Shown: positions 25,088 to 37,195 of the stretch, piece by piece | Layout of the letters: every line of letters begins with the position of its first letter | Position numbering within the stretch: the stretch's first letter is position 1 | Assembly (NCBI GenBank): GCA_947184155.2 | Contig: CAMXCT020002369.1 | Coordinates: forward strand, 577,580-641,579 | Reading direction: 5' to 3' | DNA from: Cladocopium goreaui | Lineage: Eukaryota > Sar > Dinophyceae > Suessiales > Symbiodiniaceae | Length of the DNA stretch: 64,000 bases | Translations under genes and position numbers: made by a program | Notes under the pieces: generated by a model | What the model was told of the DNA's origin: nothing | The model's database searches: none | The model's input: only the letters and a program-made list of their open reading frames with translations

Positions 25088-25360
25088 ATATGATACTTGC
25101 TGACACTTGGTAGATTAGCAAACTATAATCAATTCCACGCGTGTTCCAATCTTTTCATAATTTCATGTGACAAGTCGACATGTGGGCCTCCTGCTCGCTG
25201 CAGCTGGCAGCACCCTTCACCTTCGGCTCCGCTTGTCGCAAGTGATTCACAGAAAACGCACAAATCAATGCGGGGGTGTCCAGAAAACGTTGGTATGAAT
25301 CATCCAACAAGATATGTGATACATGTACAGTATATATATATTATTTACTTATTTGTTTAA
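25085..25360 (+). repeat. Flank segment, second copy (about 270 bp)
   Basis: Repeats 23073-23347 with few differences, then continues into the rest of unit D. The junction with element copy 2 shows only GAA microhomology, which suggests a template switch or end-joining event and not a simple target-site duplication. Confidence 0.8.
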
Positions 25361-27707
25361 TTAATTTATTTATTGTTTGTTTGTTTAGTTATTTATTATT
25401 TATTTATCTATTTATTTATATATATATATGTATTCCAACATGATCATATAATAGGGATTAGTCCCAGGACTAACAAAGGTTTCCTCAGAAAAAATGGGGT
25501 CCTTGGTGGCGCCCCCGCCCCAGTGATGCGTATTGCTTTATAACCCAGTTTGAGTATGTAGTTCATGTAGTTCGATATATCATAAACCCTAATTGTTAAA
25601 GTTATAAGTTATAAGACAATTTAGCTAACGAACTGGGGCTCCACCTTGTAGGAATATCCTGCAAGATTGATGATTCCAGTCGAACAGATTTAAGTTAATC
25701 AGCCAACAAACATAAGTGCGGGGGGAAGGCAATAACATGAACACAGCCCAAAGGGTTGGCTGAGATTTGTTTCGGGTTATCTTTGAACATCACCTAAACG
25801 GATTAGCCTTGCAGAGCAAGATCTCAATAGATCTCAATCAATAGGTGGTTGAATTCTTCTGAAAAATTGGACATTCATAGAACCACCCGAAACTTGGGTT
25901 CGAAACATGACTTCACCGCAGTTCAGACTGTCAGTAGTTGTAGGTAGTTGTAGCAACTGGCCAACCCAAAATAGTTATCTAATGTTATCTAAACATATCT
26001 AAACAATCTAAACTGAAAAAAAATGGTACCCTTTCACCCTTTCCCTTAAAAAATGCTGGGTTTTTTTTATCCTAGCTTAATTCGGTCGCCCCATGGGTCG
26101 GCGCCGGTCCATGGCCTCCTCCTCGGGCAGCACCTGGTTTTCTGGGGATTTCAACCATGTGGAGACAGCTGTTCCCTGAGATTGGATGATTGAGGCCGGA
26201 AAGTCGGGTCATACCCCGCGAAGTGGCAAGTTGTTGCACTAACATGCCAGAACTCTTGAATTCTTGTTTCGGAGCTCGATCATGGCAAAGCGGCCACACT
26301 ACCCCGCGAAGTGGCAATGATCCAATAATCATCTGCAATCTACAACAAATCAAAAAAAATGTTTTAAAAAATAGTTGTCCCAATAAAAACATGTTGGCCC
26401 CAACCCGAACGTTGCAGCATGTCCTACGAAGATCTGTGGTGGGCCATGCTAAAACTGTGATGTTGAAGCTCATGCTTAACCCATCGGATGTGGGGGGCCC
26501 GTAGGTGCAACGGTCAGAGCACATGGTTTCAGGTAATGCCACTTCTGGCTATATATATATTAATATATATATAATATTATATATTGACCCGTATTAACTG
26601 ATTGATGACCATACCGTGTATGGCTACATCATCCAACTTTTGACCCTAGCACAATATTGCTATTTCAATCAGAAGGCTGCCAGCTGCCACCTCGCTATGT
26701 CTGGCTGCGCCGGTATCACCTCGGGGTGAGCCCCAAGGTCCAACCCGCAGCATTGAGATGTTCGAATTTACCCTGCAACAAGTGCACGTACGTTGCAAAA
26801 AAGAAAAAAGGAAGACTTAGGTACATTTTATTGGGGCAAGCACTTGAAGCCTTCAAACCCCATGGGTTTGTATGTGTAATCAAAGTGTAGAGGTCGAAAT
26901 TCCCTGTTACAAATACTCGAAAAGATTAAAAAGACAAGTCCAGAGAAGGGACAGAGAAAGAGAAAGAGTTCTCAAGAGAGGAGGAGAGAAGAGAGGAGTC
27001 ACGAAAAGAAAGGAGAAGAAAAGAAAAAGAGGAGTCAAGAGAAGAGAAAGAGGAATCAAGGGAAGAGAAGCGAACGAGTAGTCAACTGTCAAGACCTCCT
27101 GACACTTCCGCCCCGGGCTCGGCTGAGTATTGCTGGTATATTCCAGCTTTCGGGTGCCAAGTTTGGACCCATGAGGTGGGCAGGCAATTCTTGTTGTTTG
27201 GATTCGGTGTTCATGATGGGGTTGCTTGAATGATGGAATCGTTTCAAGAAATTTCAAAGGAATATTGAGACTTTGCTGAGAGCTACAGGGACTCCAAGAC
27301 AAATGTCCTTCCAACGCTGGACAGAAACCAACTTGACCTTGCCCCTCCTGTCTGAGCTCGCAACCAGGGAGACTTTCAGGCCCAAGATCGGCCACGTCTC
27401 CCCCCAGCATTTTGAAGCCCTGCACATATCTACATGTTTGTGCAAAGCATTGCAAAGCAGGAGCGTCCAAGAATAGCACGCAGTTCCCACTTGAATTCAT
27501 AAATGCTCCTCCGGTTAACAGGTTGACAGCCAGGAATGGGCTGATGTTCGCTATGAACATGTGAATCTGCGCATTCCCATCATGGACAACACCGCACCTC
27601 AAGCAGGTCTGCGAAGGCCTAAGCTGCAGCTGTACAGGTCAGAACACAAAAAGAATACACTAGAAAGTCAAGGGCACATTGACTGCAAAGAATGTCTTTG
27701 TTTTTTT

Positions 27708-28615
27708 CCCCACCTGCCAGGTGAGGGTTGTTAGATTTTATGTCAGTTGCCTGCTCCTCTCCTCTCCTCCTCATCTCCTCCTCATCTCCTCCTCCTCTCC
27801 TCCTCCTCCTCCTCGTCGTCCTCCTCGTCCTCCTCGTCCAACTGCGACCCGCGATCCACAGTGTTCTCTGTCGGACCTCAACCACGACCATCCACGCCCA
27901 GTGTTCCCTGCCGGACCTCAACCACGACCATCCCCGCCCAGTGTTCCCTGCCGGACCTCAACCACAACCATCCCCGCCCAGTGTTCCCTGCCGGACCTCA
28001 ACCACGACCATCCACGCCCAGTGTTCCCTGCCGGACCTCAACCGCGAGTATCCACGCCCAGTGTTCCCTGCCGGACCTCAACCACGACCATCCCGCCCAG
28101 TGTTCCCTGCCGGACCTCAACTACGACCATCCACGCCCAGTGTTCCCTGCCGGACCTCAACCGCGAGTATCCACGCCAAGTGTTCCCTGCCGGACCTCAT
28201 GTAGGAAGATAAAATGTCAGATAGAGTGCCAGAAGATTTGCCAGGTAGAATGCCAGAAAATATGCCAGAAGATATGCCAGATAGATATGCCAGAAGATAT
28301 TCCAGAAGATATGCCAGATAGAATGCCAGATAGAATGCCAGAAGATATGTCAGAATATATGCCAGAAGATATGCCAGATAGAATGCCAGATGCCAGAAAT
28401 GCCAGATAGAATGCCAGAAGATATGCCAGATAGAATGCCAGAAGATATGCCAGATAGAATGCCAGAAGATATGCCAGAAGATATGCCAGAAGAATGCCAG
28501 AAGATATGCCAGAAGCCAAATAGAATGTCAGAAGATATGTCAGATAGAATGCCAGAAGATGTGCCAGTAAGAACATGTATAAATGTCATGGTGGGGATCA
28601 CACGAAGTAAAGTAA
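27708..28615 (+). mobile_element. Modular minisatellite insertion element, copy 3 (908 bp, clean insertion)
   Basis: This copy has the clearest ends because units A-C and E give the empty site (TTTGTTTTTTTGG then CATGATTCAC). Seven T residues precede CCCCACCTGCCAGGTGAGGG, and AGTAA is followed by TTT before GGCATGATTC, so a 3-bp TTT duplication is the simplest reading; within a T-run this stays ambiguous. Inside are the CT-rich leader (27750-27840), about 8 copies of the 40-bp repeat (27860-28195), a 12-bp repeat array (28205-28565) and the shared right end. It carries no transposase, so it would need a partner for movement. Confidence 0.85.
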
Positions 28616-30271
28616 TTTGGCATGATTCACAAATAAGATTCTCTTCACCAGAAACGTTTGTCAACTTCGTGGACTGCTCTCCTGATTTCAATGTGTGGAT
28701 GACGTGTCCTTTTTCAAGCTGCCTTGTCATCCACTTGGACCGTCATGATCAGGTCCTTGGTCCATTTGCAAACCGAGCTGAAAGGACTAGAAGGGCCATC
28801 CGGCCTATCATAGACAACACGTTTAGGCTCAGGCTCCACATGACTAAAACCCAACATTTTGCCCAAGTAGTTAGGCTGAAAGACTGCAACCATTGCAACT
28901 GAGGCATGAAGCACTCTTGAATCAAAAACTATCCATAAACTCCACAAATGTTGTTCAAAAGCAGAGTCCAAGGAAATGTAAAGAGGATGCTGAGGGACAA
29001 CCAGAAGCTGAGGCAGCAACCCAGTGCCACTGCAGTGCCCCACCGGCAACACAAAGAATACTTGGAGCCCAAAGTGCTGTGGCAAGTACCGTGAAGCGAC
29101 AGATCTCCACCGAGTTGGCTCTCCCAGAGGCTTCCCTCTGCCCCCAGGGATGAGCCGATAGTGGTCATATCCATGGAAGAGCGATGAAGAGCTGGGTGAT
29201 CATCCTTGCATGTATGATGCATTGTAAGCCCACCTCAGGGGCCCCATAGGATACCCCATTCCATCGTTGAATCCTCATTTCCCCTATCTGATGGACATGT
29301 TTCATGGCCCCTTGAGACACCGCCACACACGAAATCTCCACAGCAGGGATGCCTTCCTTTTTCCGCACACCATCACGACCATCACCTCTTCGACGCACGG
29401 ATGTTGCACCTGGTAGATGTTGACTTTGCCACTGTTCAAAGCTCGAAGGAGTGAAATGGCTGTGTCTGAAGATGGGGTCCGGGGTGTACATGGTATGCCC
29501 ATAAAATGTCCATGAATAAAAGAACAAATGATGAGCAAACAGTGGATTTGGGCCCTGGTGAAACAACCTAAAAGAGCAGCATCGTTTTTTGCGCTCACTC
29601 GCGTTATCTTCTTTGTTCACCTGAGTTCTGGAGCAACTGCATTCCTGCAATGAGTGTCCCAACTTGCAAGTGTGAATCTCCTTTTCCAAGAAAAATCATC
29701 CAGTAATATCCAGTAATCATCCAATCAAGCCATCGATCGATTCAAAAATCAGTACTATTTTTTCGTGGGTTAGTCTCAAGATAGATGATACAGTTGCAAT
29801 TTCTGCCACGTTCATAGGGCAAAATGATGACAAACGGATCAATCTTGGGATGACAAGCCCACATCGACCAAGTGCCCCGACGCAGTCTGTGCTTCCTGGC
29901 GTCGGACCATGGGCGTTGGCTCAGGTCTAGGAAATCACCAAGATCAGTGGATTGGTTTGCGGAAAATCTGAAGGAAACCAGGTGCTTTTTTACCATCAAA
30001 ATTTAGGGTTTCCTCTTGATCTTCCCAAAGGATTTCCCGAAAGATTCCGAGTCTGGGACACCTGAAAGTAGAGATGGGCTCGTCCAGAAAGTAAGGTGTC
30101 TTTGCGCCCGAAATGGCCATCAAATCATAGGGGACTGGAAAATGATGCGCTACTTTTGGCCAAAGCATGCCAAGCCAAATGGGAGTACAACAGTATAACT
30201 GTATAACTATCACCACCCAACCACCAACCATCTTCCAGTCGCCAACCTCATTGGTGTTCGCGCTGCGGGCC

Positions 30272-30370
30272 TCAAGACAGGGGATGTGTTGGATGAGGTG
30301 AGAGCTCAACAACAGCTTTCTTGGCTGCCTCGTTCATGGCGCCTCCCATAGCGCCCATCATGCTAGCCAT
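30272..30370 (-). pseudogene. Truncated 71-residue gene, D/E junction
   Basis: Same chimeric frame as at the other three junctions. No equivalent follows unit E, which confirms that unit E is the terminal copy. Confidence 0.75.
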
Positions 30371-33300
30371 TCTGAATCGACAAGGTAGCGAGAGAAAGCA
30401 AGGCGAGAATGCTGAAGCAAAGCGGCTTCACCGTGACTCTGTGATTTGGGGCCAAAAGAGACAAATCATAACATTTGCCATCCTTGAATTTCCATCTTCT
30501 GCTTACAAGTTCACTGGGTTTTTTCTTAGTCTGTTTTCCTTCGCTCAGTGTTTCATACTTGCTACTTATTAGTTTCTGTCATTATATGTTATATGCCATG
30601 GAGGAAGATGCACGCTACAGCAAAGGTCAGCACTGAAAGCAATCGCCGAGACTTTTCTTCGATCTTGTCGCAATTGAATCAATGTCAAGCACTCTATGCT
30701 TATACACTCTTTGGCCGTTGGAATGGTCACCAGTCACCAGGGTGACTGGTGACCATTCCAACGGCCAAAGCAGCACAGGAAGAGCGTGAACGACACTGAG
30801 GGACACTAGCTAATAAAGCTTTTGCTGTACAAGACAGGATCATGTGAAAGGGGCTGCAAATGATAGCCATCTGGAAGATGGCAAGTGAGCAACTGGGGCA
30901 ACTAATGCTACCAATATCACACGTGCCACACTTGCTGCTTTGAAGCGCAATGGGAAACGAACGGCAAACAGCCGAAGAGTGAAACTTTGAAACTTGGGTG
31001 CTTCCAGGATCAGAACGGTAACTTGCTCCTGGAGCACAGCTACAAGGAACCAAGGAATTGGCAAATGTGGATCCGCACCTTGCGCCGCAGCTACACCACG
31101 TGAGGAACCAAGTCCACCAGTCCTGGCCAACTTTCGTGGCGTGAAAATTTTGGAGCCAACATCCCAGTGGATGGTTTTTCTCATTTCAGTTTTGTTTGCG
31201 AAAACCGCGGCATCGCCTGGAACTGCGCAAAAATTTCTTATGCTCTTCAACCCAAGCCTCAACGCCTAACTCCGTGATAAATATGATACTTGCTGACACT
31301 TGGTAGATTAGCAAACTATAATCAATTCCATGCGTGTTCCAATCTTTTCATAATTTCATGTGACAAGTCGACATGTGGGCCTCCTGCTCGCTGCAGCTGG
31401 CAGCACCCTTCACCTTCGGCTCCGCTTGTCGCAAGTGATTCACAGAAAACGCACAAATCAATGCGGGGGTGTCCAGAAAACGTTGGTATGAATCACCTAA
31501 CAAGATATGTGATACATGTACAGTATATATATATATATATTATTTACTTATTTGTTTAATTAATTAATTTATTTATTTATTGTTTGTTTGTTTAGTTATT
31601 TATTATTTATTTATCTATTTATTTATTTATATGTATTCCAACATGATCATATAATAGGGATTAGTCCCAGGACTAACAAAGGTTTCCTCAGAAAAAATGG
31701 GGTCCTTGGTGGCGCCCCCGCCCCAGTGATGCGTATTGCTTTATAACCCAGTTTGAGTATGTAGTTCATGTAGTTCGATATATCATAAACCCTAATTGTT
31801 AAAGTTATAAGTTATAAGACAATTTAGCTAACGAACTGGGGCTCCACCTTGTAGGAATATCCTGCAAGATTGATGATTCCAGTCGAACAGATTTAAGTTA
31901 ATCAGCCAACAAACATAAGTGCTCCGGGAAGGCAATAACATGAACACAGCCCAAAGGGTTGGCTGAGATTTGTTTCGGGTTATCTTTGAACACCACCTAA
32001 ACGGATCAGCCTTGCAGAGTAAGATCTCAATATATCTCAATCAATAGGTGGTTGAATTCTGCTGAAAAATTGGACATTCATAGAACCACCCGAAACTTGG
32101 GTTCGAAACATGACTTCACCGCAGTTCAGACTGTCAGTAGTTGTAGGTAGTTGTAGCAACTGGCCAACCCAAAATAGTTATCTAATGTTATCTAAACATA
32201 TCTATACTAAACAATCTAAACTGAAAAAAAATGGTACCCTTTCACCCTTTCCCCTAAAAAACACTGGGGATGTATCCATGGCGCTTAACTCGGTCGCCCC
32301 ATGGGTCGGCGCCATCCCATGGCCTCCTCGGGCGGCACCTGTGGGGATTTCAACCATGTGAAAAACCGGAAAGTCGACAAAATACCCCGCGAAGTGGCAA
32401 TAATCCAATAATCATCTGCAATCTACAACAAATAAAAAAAAAATGGTTTTAAAAATAGTGGTCCCAATAAAAACATGTTGGCCCCAACCCGAACCTTGCA
32501 GCATGTCCTACGAAGATCTGTGGTGGGCCATGCTAAAACTGTGATGTTGAAGCTCGTGCTTAACCCATCGGATTTGGGGTGCCACGTTTTTTGGGCAAGT
32601 CCGTATGTGCAACGGTCAGAGCACATGGTTTCAGGTAATGCCACTTCTGGCTATATATTTATATATATATATTATTAATATATAATATTATATATTGACC
32701 CGTATTAACTGATTGATGACCATACCGTATATGGCTACATCATCCAACTTTTGACCCTAGCACAATATTGCTATTTCAATCAGAAGGCTGCCAGCTGCCA
32801 CCTCGCTATGTCTGGCTGCGCCGGTATCACCTCGGGGTGAGCCCCAAGGTCCAACCCGCAGCATTGAGATGTTCGAATTTACCCTGCAACAAGTGCACGT
32901 ACGTTGCAAAAAAGAAAAAAGGAAGACTTAGGTACATTTTATTGGGGCAAGCACTTGAAGCCTTCAAACCCCATGGGTTTGTATGTGTAATCAAAGTGTA
33001 GAGGTCGAAATTCCCTGTTACAAATACTCGAAAAGATTAAAAAGACAAGTCCAGAGAAGGGACAGAGAAAGAGAAAGAGTTCTCAAGAGAGGAGGAGAGA
33101 AGAGAGGAGTCACGAAAAGAAAGGAGAAGAAAAGAAAAAGAGGAGTCAAGAGAAGAGAAAGAAGAATCAAGGGAAGAGAAGCGAACGAGTAGTCAACTGT
33201 CAAGACCTCCTGACACTTCCGCCCCAGGCTCGGCTGGGTATTGCTGGTATATTCCAGCTTTCGGGTGCCAAGTTTTTCATAATGGGGTTGCTTGAATGAT

Positions 33301-35480
33301 GGAATCGTTTCAAGAAATTTCAAAGGAATATTGAGACTTTGCTGAGAGCTACAGGGACTCCAAGACAAATGTCCTTTTCAACGCCAACTTGACCTTGCCC
33401 CTCCTGTCTGAGCTCGCAACCAAGGAGACTTTCAGGCCCAAGATCGGCCATGTCTCCCCCCAGCATTTTGAAGCCCTGCACATATCTACATGTTTGTGCA
33501 AAGCAGGAGCGTCCAAGAATAGCACGCACTTCCCACTTGAATTCATAAATGCTCCTCCGGTTGACAGGTTGACAGCCAGGAATGGGCTGATGTTCGCTAT
33601 GAACATGTGAATCTGCGCATTCCCATCATGGACAACACCGCACCTCAAGCAGGTCCGCAAAGGCCTAAGCTGAAGCTGTACAGGTCAGAACACAAAAAGA
33701 ATACACTAGAAAGTCAAGGGCACGTTGACTGCAAAGAATGTCTTTGTTTTTCTTGGCATGATTCACAAATAAGATTCTCTTCACCAGAAACGTTTGTCAA
33801 CTTCGTGGACTGCTCTCCTGATTTCAATGTGTGGATGACGTGTCCTTTTTCAAGCTGCCTTGTCATCCACTTGGACCGTCATGATCAGGTCCTTGGTCCA
33901 TTTTTGCAAACCGAGCTGGAAGGACTAGAAGGGCCATCCGGCCTATCATAGACAACACGTTTAGGCTCAGGCTCCACATGACTAAAACCCAACATTTTGC
34001 CCAAGTAGTGGGGAAGGAGACAGAAGTTAGGCTGAAGGACTGCAACCATTGCAACTGAGGCATGAAGCACTCTTGAATCAAAAACTATCCATAAACTCCA
34101 CAAATGTTGTTCAAAAGCAGAGTCCAAGGAAATGTAAAGAGGATGCTGAGGGACAACCAGAAGCCGAGGCAGCAACCCAGTGCCACTGCAGTGCCCCACC
34201 GGCAACACAAAGAATACTTGGAGCCCAAAGTGCTGTGGCAAGTACCGTGAAGCGACAGATCTCCACCGAGTTGGCTCTCCCAGAGGCTTCCCTCTGCCCC
34301 CAGGGATGAGCCGATAGTGGTCATATCGCCCTTTTGAACAGCCACTGGGATGCCATGGAAGAGTGATGACCTGCTGGGTGATCATCCTTGCGTATATTAT
34401 GCATTGTAAGCCCACCTCAGGGGCCCCATAGGATACCCCATTCCATCGTTGAATCCTCATTTCCCCTATCTGATGGACATGTTTCATGGCCCCTTGAGAC
34501 ACCGCCACACACGAAATCTCCACAGCAGGGATGCCTTCCTTTTTCCGCACACCATCACGACCATCACCTCTTCGACGCACGGATGTTGCACCTGGTGGAT
34601 GTTGACTTTGCCACTGTTCAAAGCTCGAAGGAGTGAAATGGCTGTGTCTGAAGATGGGGTATACATTGGTATGCCCATAAAATGTCCATGAATAAAAGAA
34701 CAAATGATGAGCAAACAGTGGATTTGGGCCCTGGTGAAACAACCTAAAAGAGCAGCATCGTTTTTTGCGCTCACTCGCGTTATCTTCTTTGTTCACCTGA
34801 GTTCTGGAGCAACTGCATTCCTGCAATGAGTGTCCCAACTTGCAAGTGTGAATCTCCTTTTCCAAGACAAATCATCCAGTAATATCCAGTAATCATCCAA
34901 TCAAGCCATCGATCGATTCAAAAATCAGTACTATTTTTTCGTGGGTTAGTCTCAAGATAGATGATACAGTTGCAATTTCTGCCACGTTCATAGGGCAAAA
35001 TGATGACAAACGGATCAATTTTGGCATGACAACCCCACATTGACCAAGTGCCCCGACGCAGTCTGTGTTTCCTGGCGTCGGACCATGGGCGTTGGCTCAG
35101 GTCTGGGAAATCACCAAGATCAGTGGATTGTTTTCTTGCGGAAAATCTGAAGGAAACCAAGGTGCTTTTTTACCATCAAAATTTAGGGTTTCCTCTTGAT
35201 CTTCCCAAGGGATTTCCCGAAAGATTCCGAGTCTGGGACACCTGAAATGTAGAGATAGGCTCGTCCGGAAAGTAAGGTCTCTTTGCGCCCGAAATGGCCA
35301 TCAAATCATAGGGGACTGGAAAATGATGCACTATTTTTGGCCAAAGCATGCCAAAGCCAAATGGGAGTACAACAGTGTAACTGTATAACTATCACCACCC
35401 AACCAACCATCTTCCAGTCGCCAACCTCATTGGTGCTGCGGGCCTCAAGACAGGGGATGTGTTGGATGAGGTGAGAGCTC
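30311..35480. repeat. Large tandem unit E (about 5.2 kb), last copy
   Basis: Fifth direct copy. It ends at GAGCTC (about 35475-35480), where the other units run into the truncated gene. Here the sequence continues into unique DNA, so this is the ancestral right edge of the duplicated segment. It keeps the 52-bp segment and the 18-bp insert (near 34011), lacks the 49-bp segment, and has a private 62-bp palindrome at 30709-30770. A 10-bp net deletion near 33378 shifts one of the minus frames. Confidence 0.85.
30709..30770. repeat. 62-bp near-perfect palindrome (30-bp arms)
   Basis: Arms 30709-30738 and 30741-30770 are exact reverse complements separated by AG. The right arm is normal unit sequence (GTGACTGGTGACCATTCC is present in all units). 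The left arm is a private inverted copy in unit E, inserted after TATACACT. It is a typical fold-back, templated insertion. Confidence 0.95.
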
Positions 35481-35879
35481 TTGGGGGTTTGTTTGGAGCA
35501 AGCTGGTTTTGCAACAACTAGGAACTCGGAATCCATTGGCATGAGTCTCACGGGATGTTGAAAGATCAAGATCAGTTGTGTCAATACCGCCTCACAACCA
35601 TCCCTTCAACAACCATCCCTTCACTCCTGATGCTTTTCCTCCGAAACTGACAACAAATGAGTCCAGCAGATCCGTCCCTCGCACATTCGCCCTCCCCTAT
35701 CCTCCACCACCGCCTCTCCCACTGCACCACCTGCTCCAAACAACCTTGTGGTCATGTGTGGCTTCCACAAACGACATGTTGGCTTCAGAGTTCCAGAGAA
35801 GCGAAACCGACCTGGGACCTTTGGGGTATGTCCGGGTATGTTTATTTAAACCATCTTTCAAAAAGTTGCAGGCTTCAAA

Positions 35880-36990
35880 CCTTCCAGATTGAAGAACTCC
35901 TTCATCTTCAGCAACTTTCTCATGGCTAGCCCTCGATAACCCTGCAAAAACAGCTTCATGGTTGGTGGGAATCGGAAGATGTCCACGTCCAAGCATGAAA
36001 TTGGCTAAACTATGCCAAATTCAGCCAATGAAAACCTACCATTCACCAAGGTTCACCAACTGACCTGGGGCCCAGACACCAGGGGCGGCTGTGCTGCCGG
36101 AACCTCTTCGCGTGTGGGGCCTCATTGTGGGCTTGGAACATCTCAACAGTCCTGGACAATCTGCGGGAAGCCTTGATTTCGTCCATCCATCTTGGTCACT
36201 TGATTTACCCAACACAAAAAAAAAAGCAACACGAGCCCGCACAACAGCCATGCTATGATTTTTTGGTCATTGATCTGTCATCAGAATCATATCCTGATCA
36301 CCAGCTTTCTAAGGCGCCACACTTGAAAGGGGGGCTGCACCTGCCACGACTAACCCTTTTGGGAATTGCAGTGTTCGAAATGCCAGGGATCCAACCCACG
36401 GGACAGTCTGAAAGGAGGTTAGCTGGGTGATGGATGAAACTTGCCTGGAGCCGGATTTGGACTGCGGTTGGGCTTGAAGAGAGTCACGAAGACATTGCCC
36501 CAAAGATAGACCTGCATCGCTGGCCAGGATGCTATACATCCCTGAGGAACTTTATGTTAAAGCTGTTAACAAAATCGTCGAGCCGAAACTCTGTGTTTCA
36601 GGTTCCGTATTGGTTTTCAGAGGTGTACATGTTCCATTTCACCAGGATCGGGTCACTTGATATTGATAGGAAAACACGGACCCTTGGCTCTCTGTCCACG
36701 GCTGCATCACGGCACAAAACACGGCACTTCCGTGTTCAAACATACGAACTCGTGCCGTGGGTGGGCTCAAAACATCCCAGAACATCCCAGAACTTCACAC
36801 CATCAATTTGTGTCGATCATCTCATTCCATGAATATTCATGAATATTCCATGTATGGGGCACCAAAAGTCTATCACTCATCACATCCAGCACAATTCCAG
36901 CACAAACTCTTCGTACTGACAGGCCTGTGCGAAGATTGCCAACAAGCCGCCCAGCACGATCTTTGGTTGCAGAGGCTCCACCTTTCGGAG
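35880..36990 (-). CDS. Unrecognised gene, scattered exon candidates
   Basis: Four minus-strand segments look coding. (1) About 36990-36887 contains PLQPKIVLGGLLAIFAQACQ. (2) About 36525-36445 contains SDAGLSLGQCLRDSLQAQ and is followed by CCAG|GCAAGT, a textbook GC-type donor. (3) About 36190-36068 contains RLSRTVEMFQAHNEAPHAKR. (4) About 35995-35880 contains LFLQGYRGLAMRKLLKMKEF, followed by GAAG|GTTTG. They may be one gene downstream of the RCC1-like gene, which stops at 37196. No family is recognised, and the joins are unproven. The 35480-35880 stretch shows nothing convincing. Confidence 0.3.
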
Positions 36991-37195
36991 ATGCGGCTGG
37001 TGAAATGATGTGTTTTTTGAGTCCCAAGACTTGACATCACCGCCGGTTAGTGAATCACTGCCAAATCCATTAACAAACACCTTGGTTGGACATGGAAAAA
37101 AAAACAACGAAAAGGAACATTTAGACAGAAATGTTTTCACGAATTGAATGGCTGGGACATGTCCTTTCAGGTTGCGTTTTTTGCTTGCGGAGAGT

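Larger units (their letters stand above)
22137..30310. repeat. Large tandem unit D, expanded to about 8.2 kb
   Basis: Fourth direct copy, about 2.9 kb longer than B or C. The excess is explained by two insertions: a double insertion element with a duplicated flank (23348-25360) and a single copy of the same element (27708-28615). It keeps the 52-bp segment near 22850 and the 49-bp segment near 27166, but lacks the 18-bp insert. About 110 bp seen near 10390-10530 in A are also shortened near 29220. Confidence 0.85.

Noticed and set aside
33885..34865. 326-codon minus-strand frame in unit E
   Set aside because: Units A-D have the same region split into two or three frames. The long frame exists only because of small indels in E, and no domain is visible.
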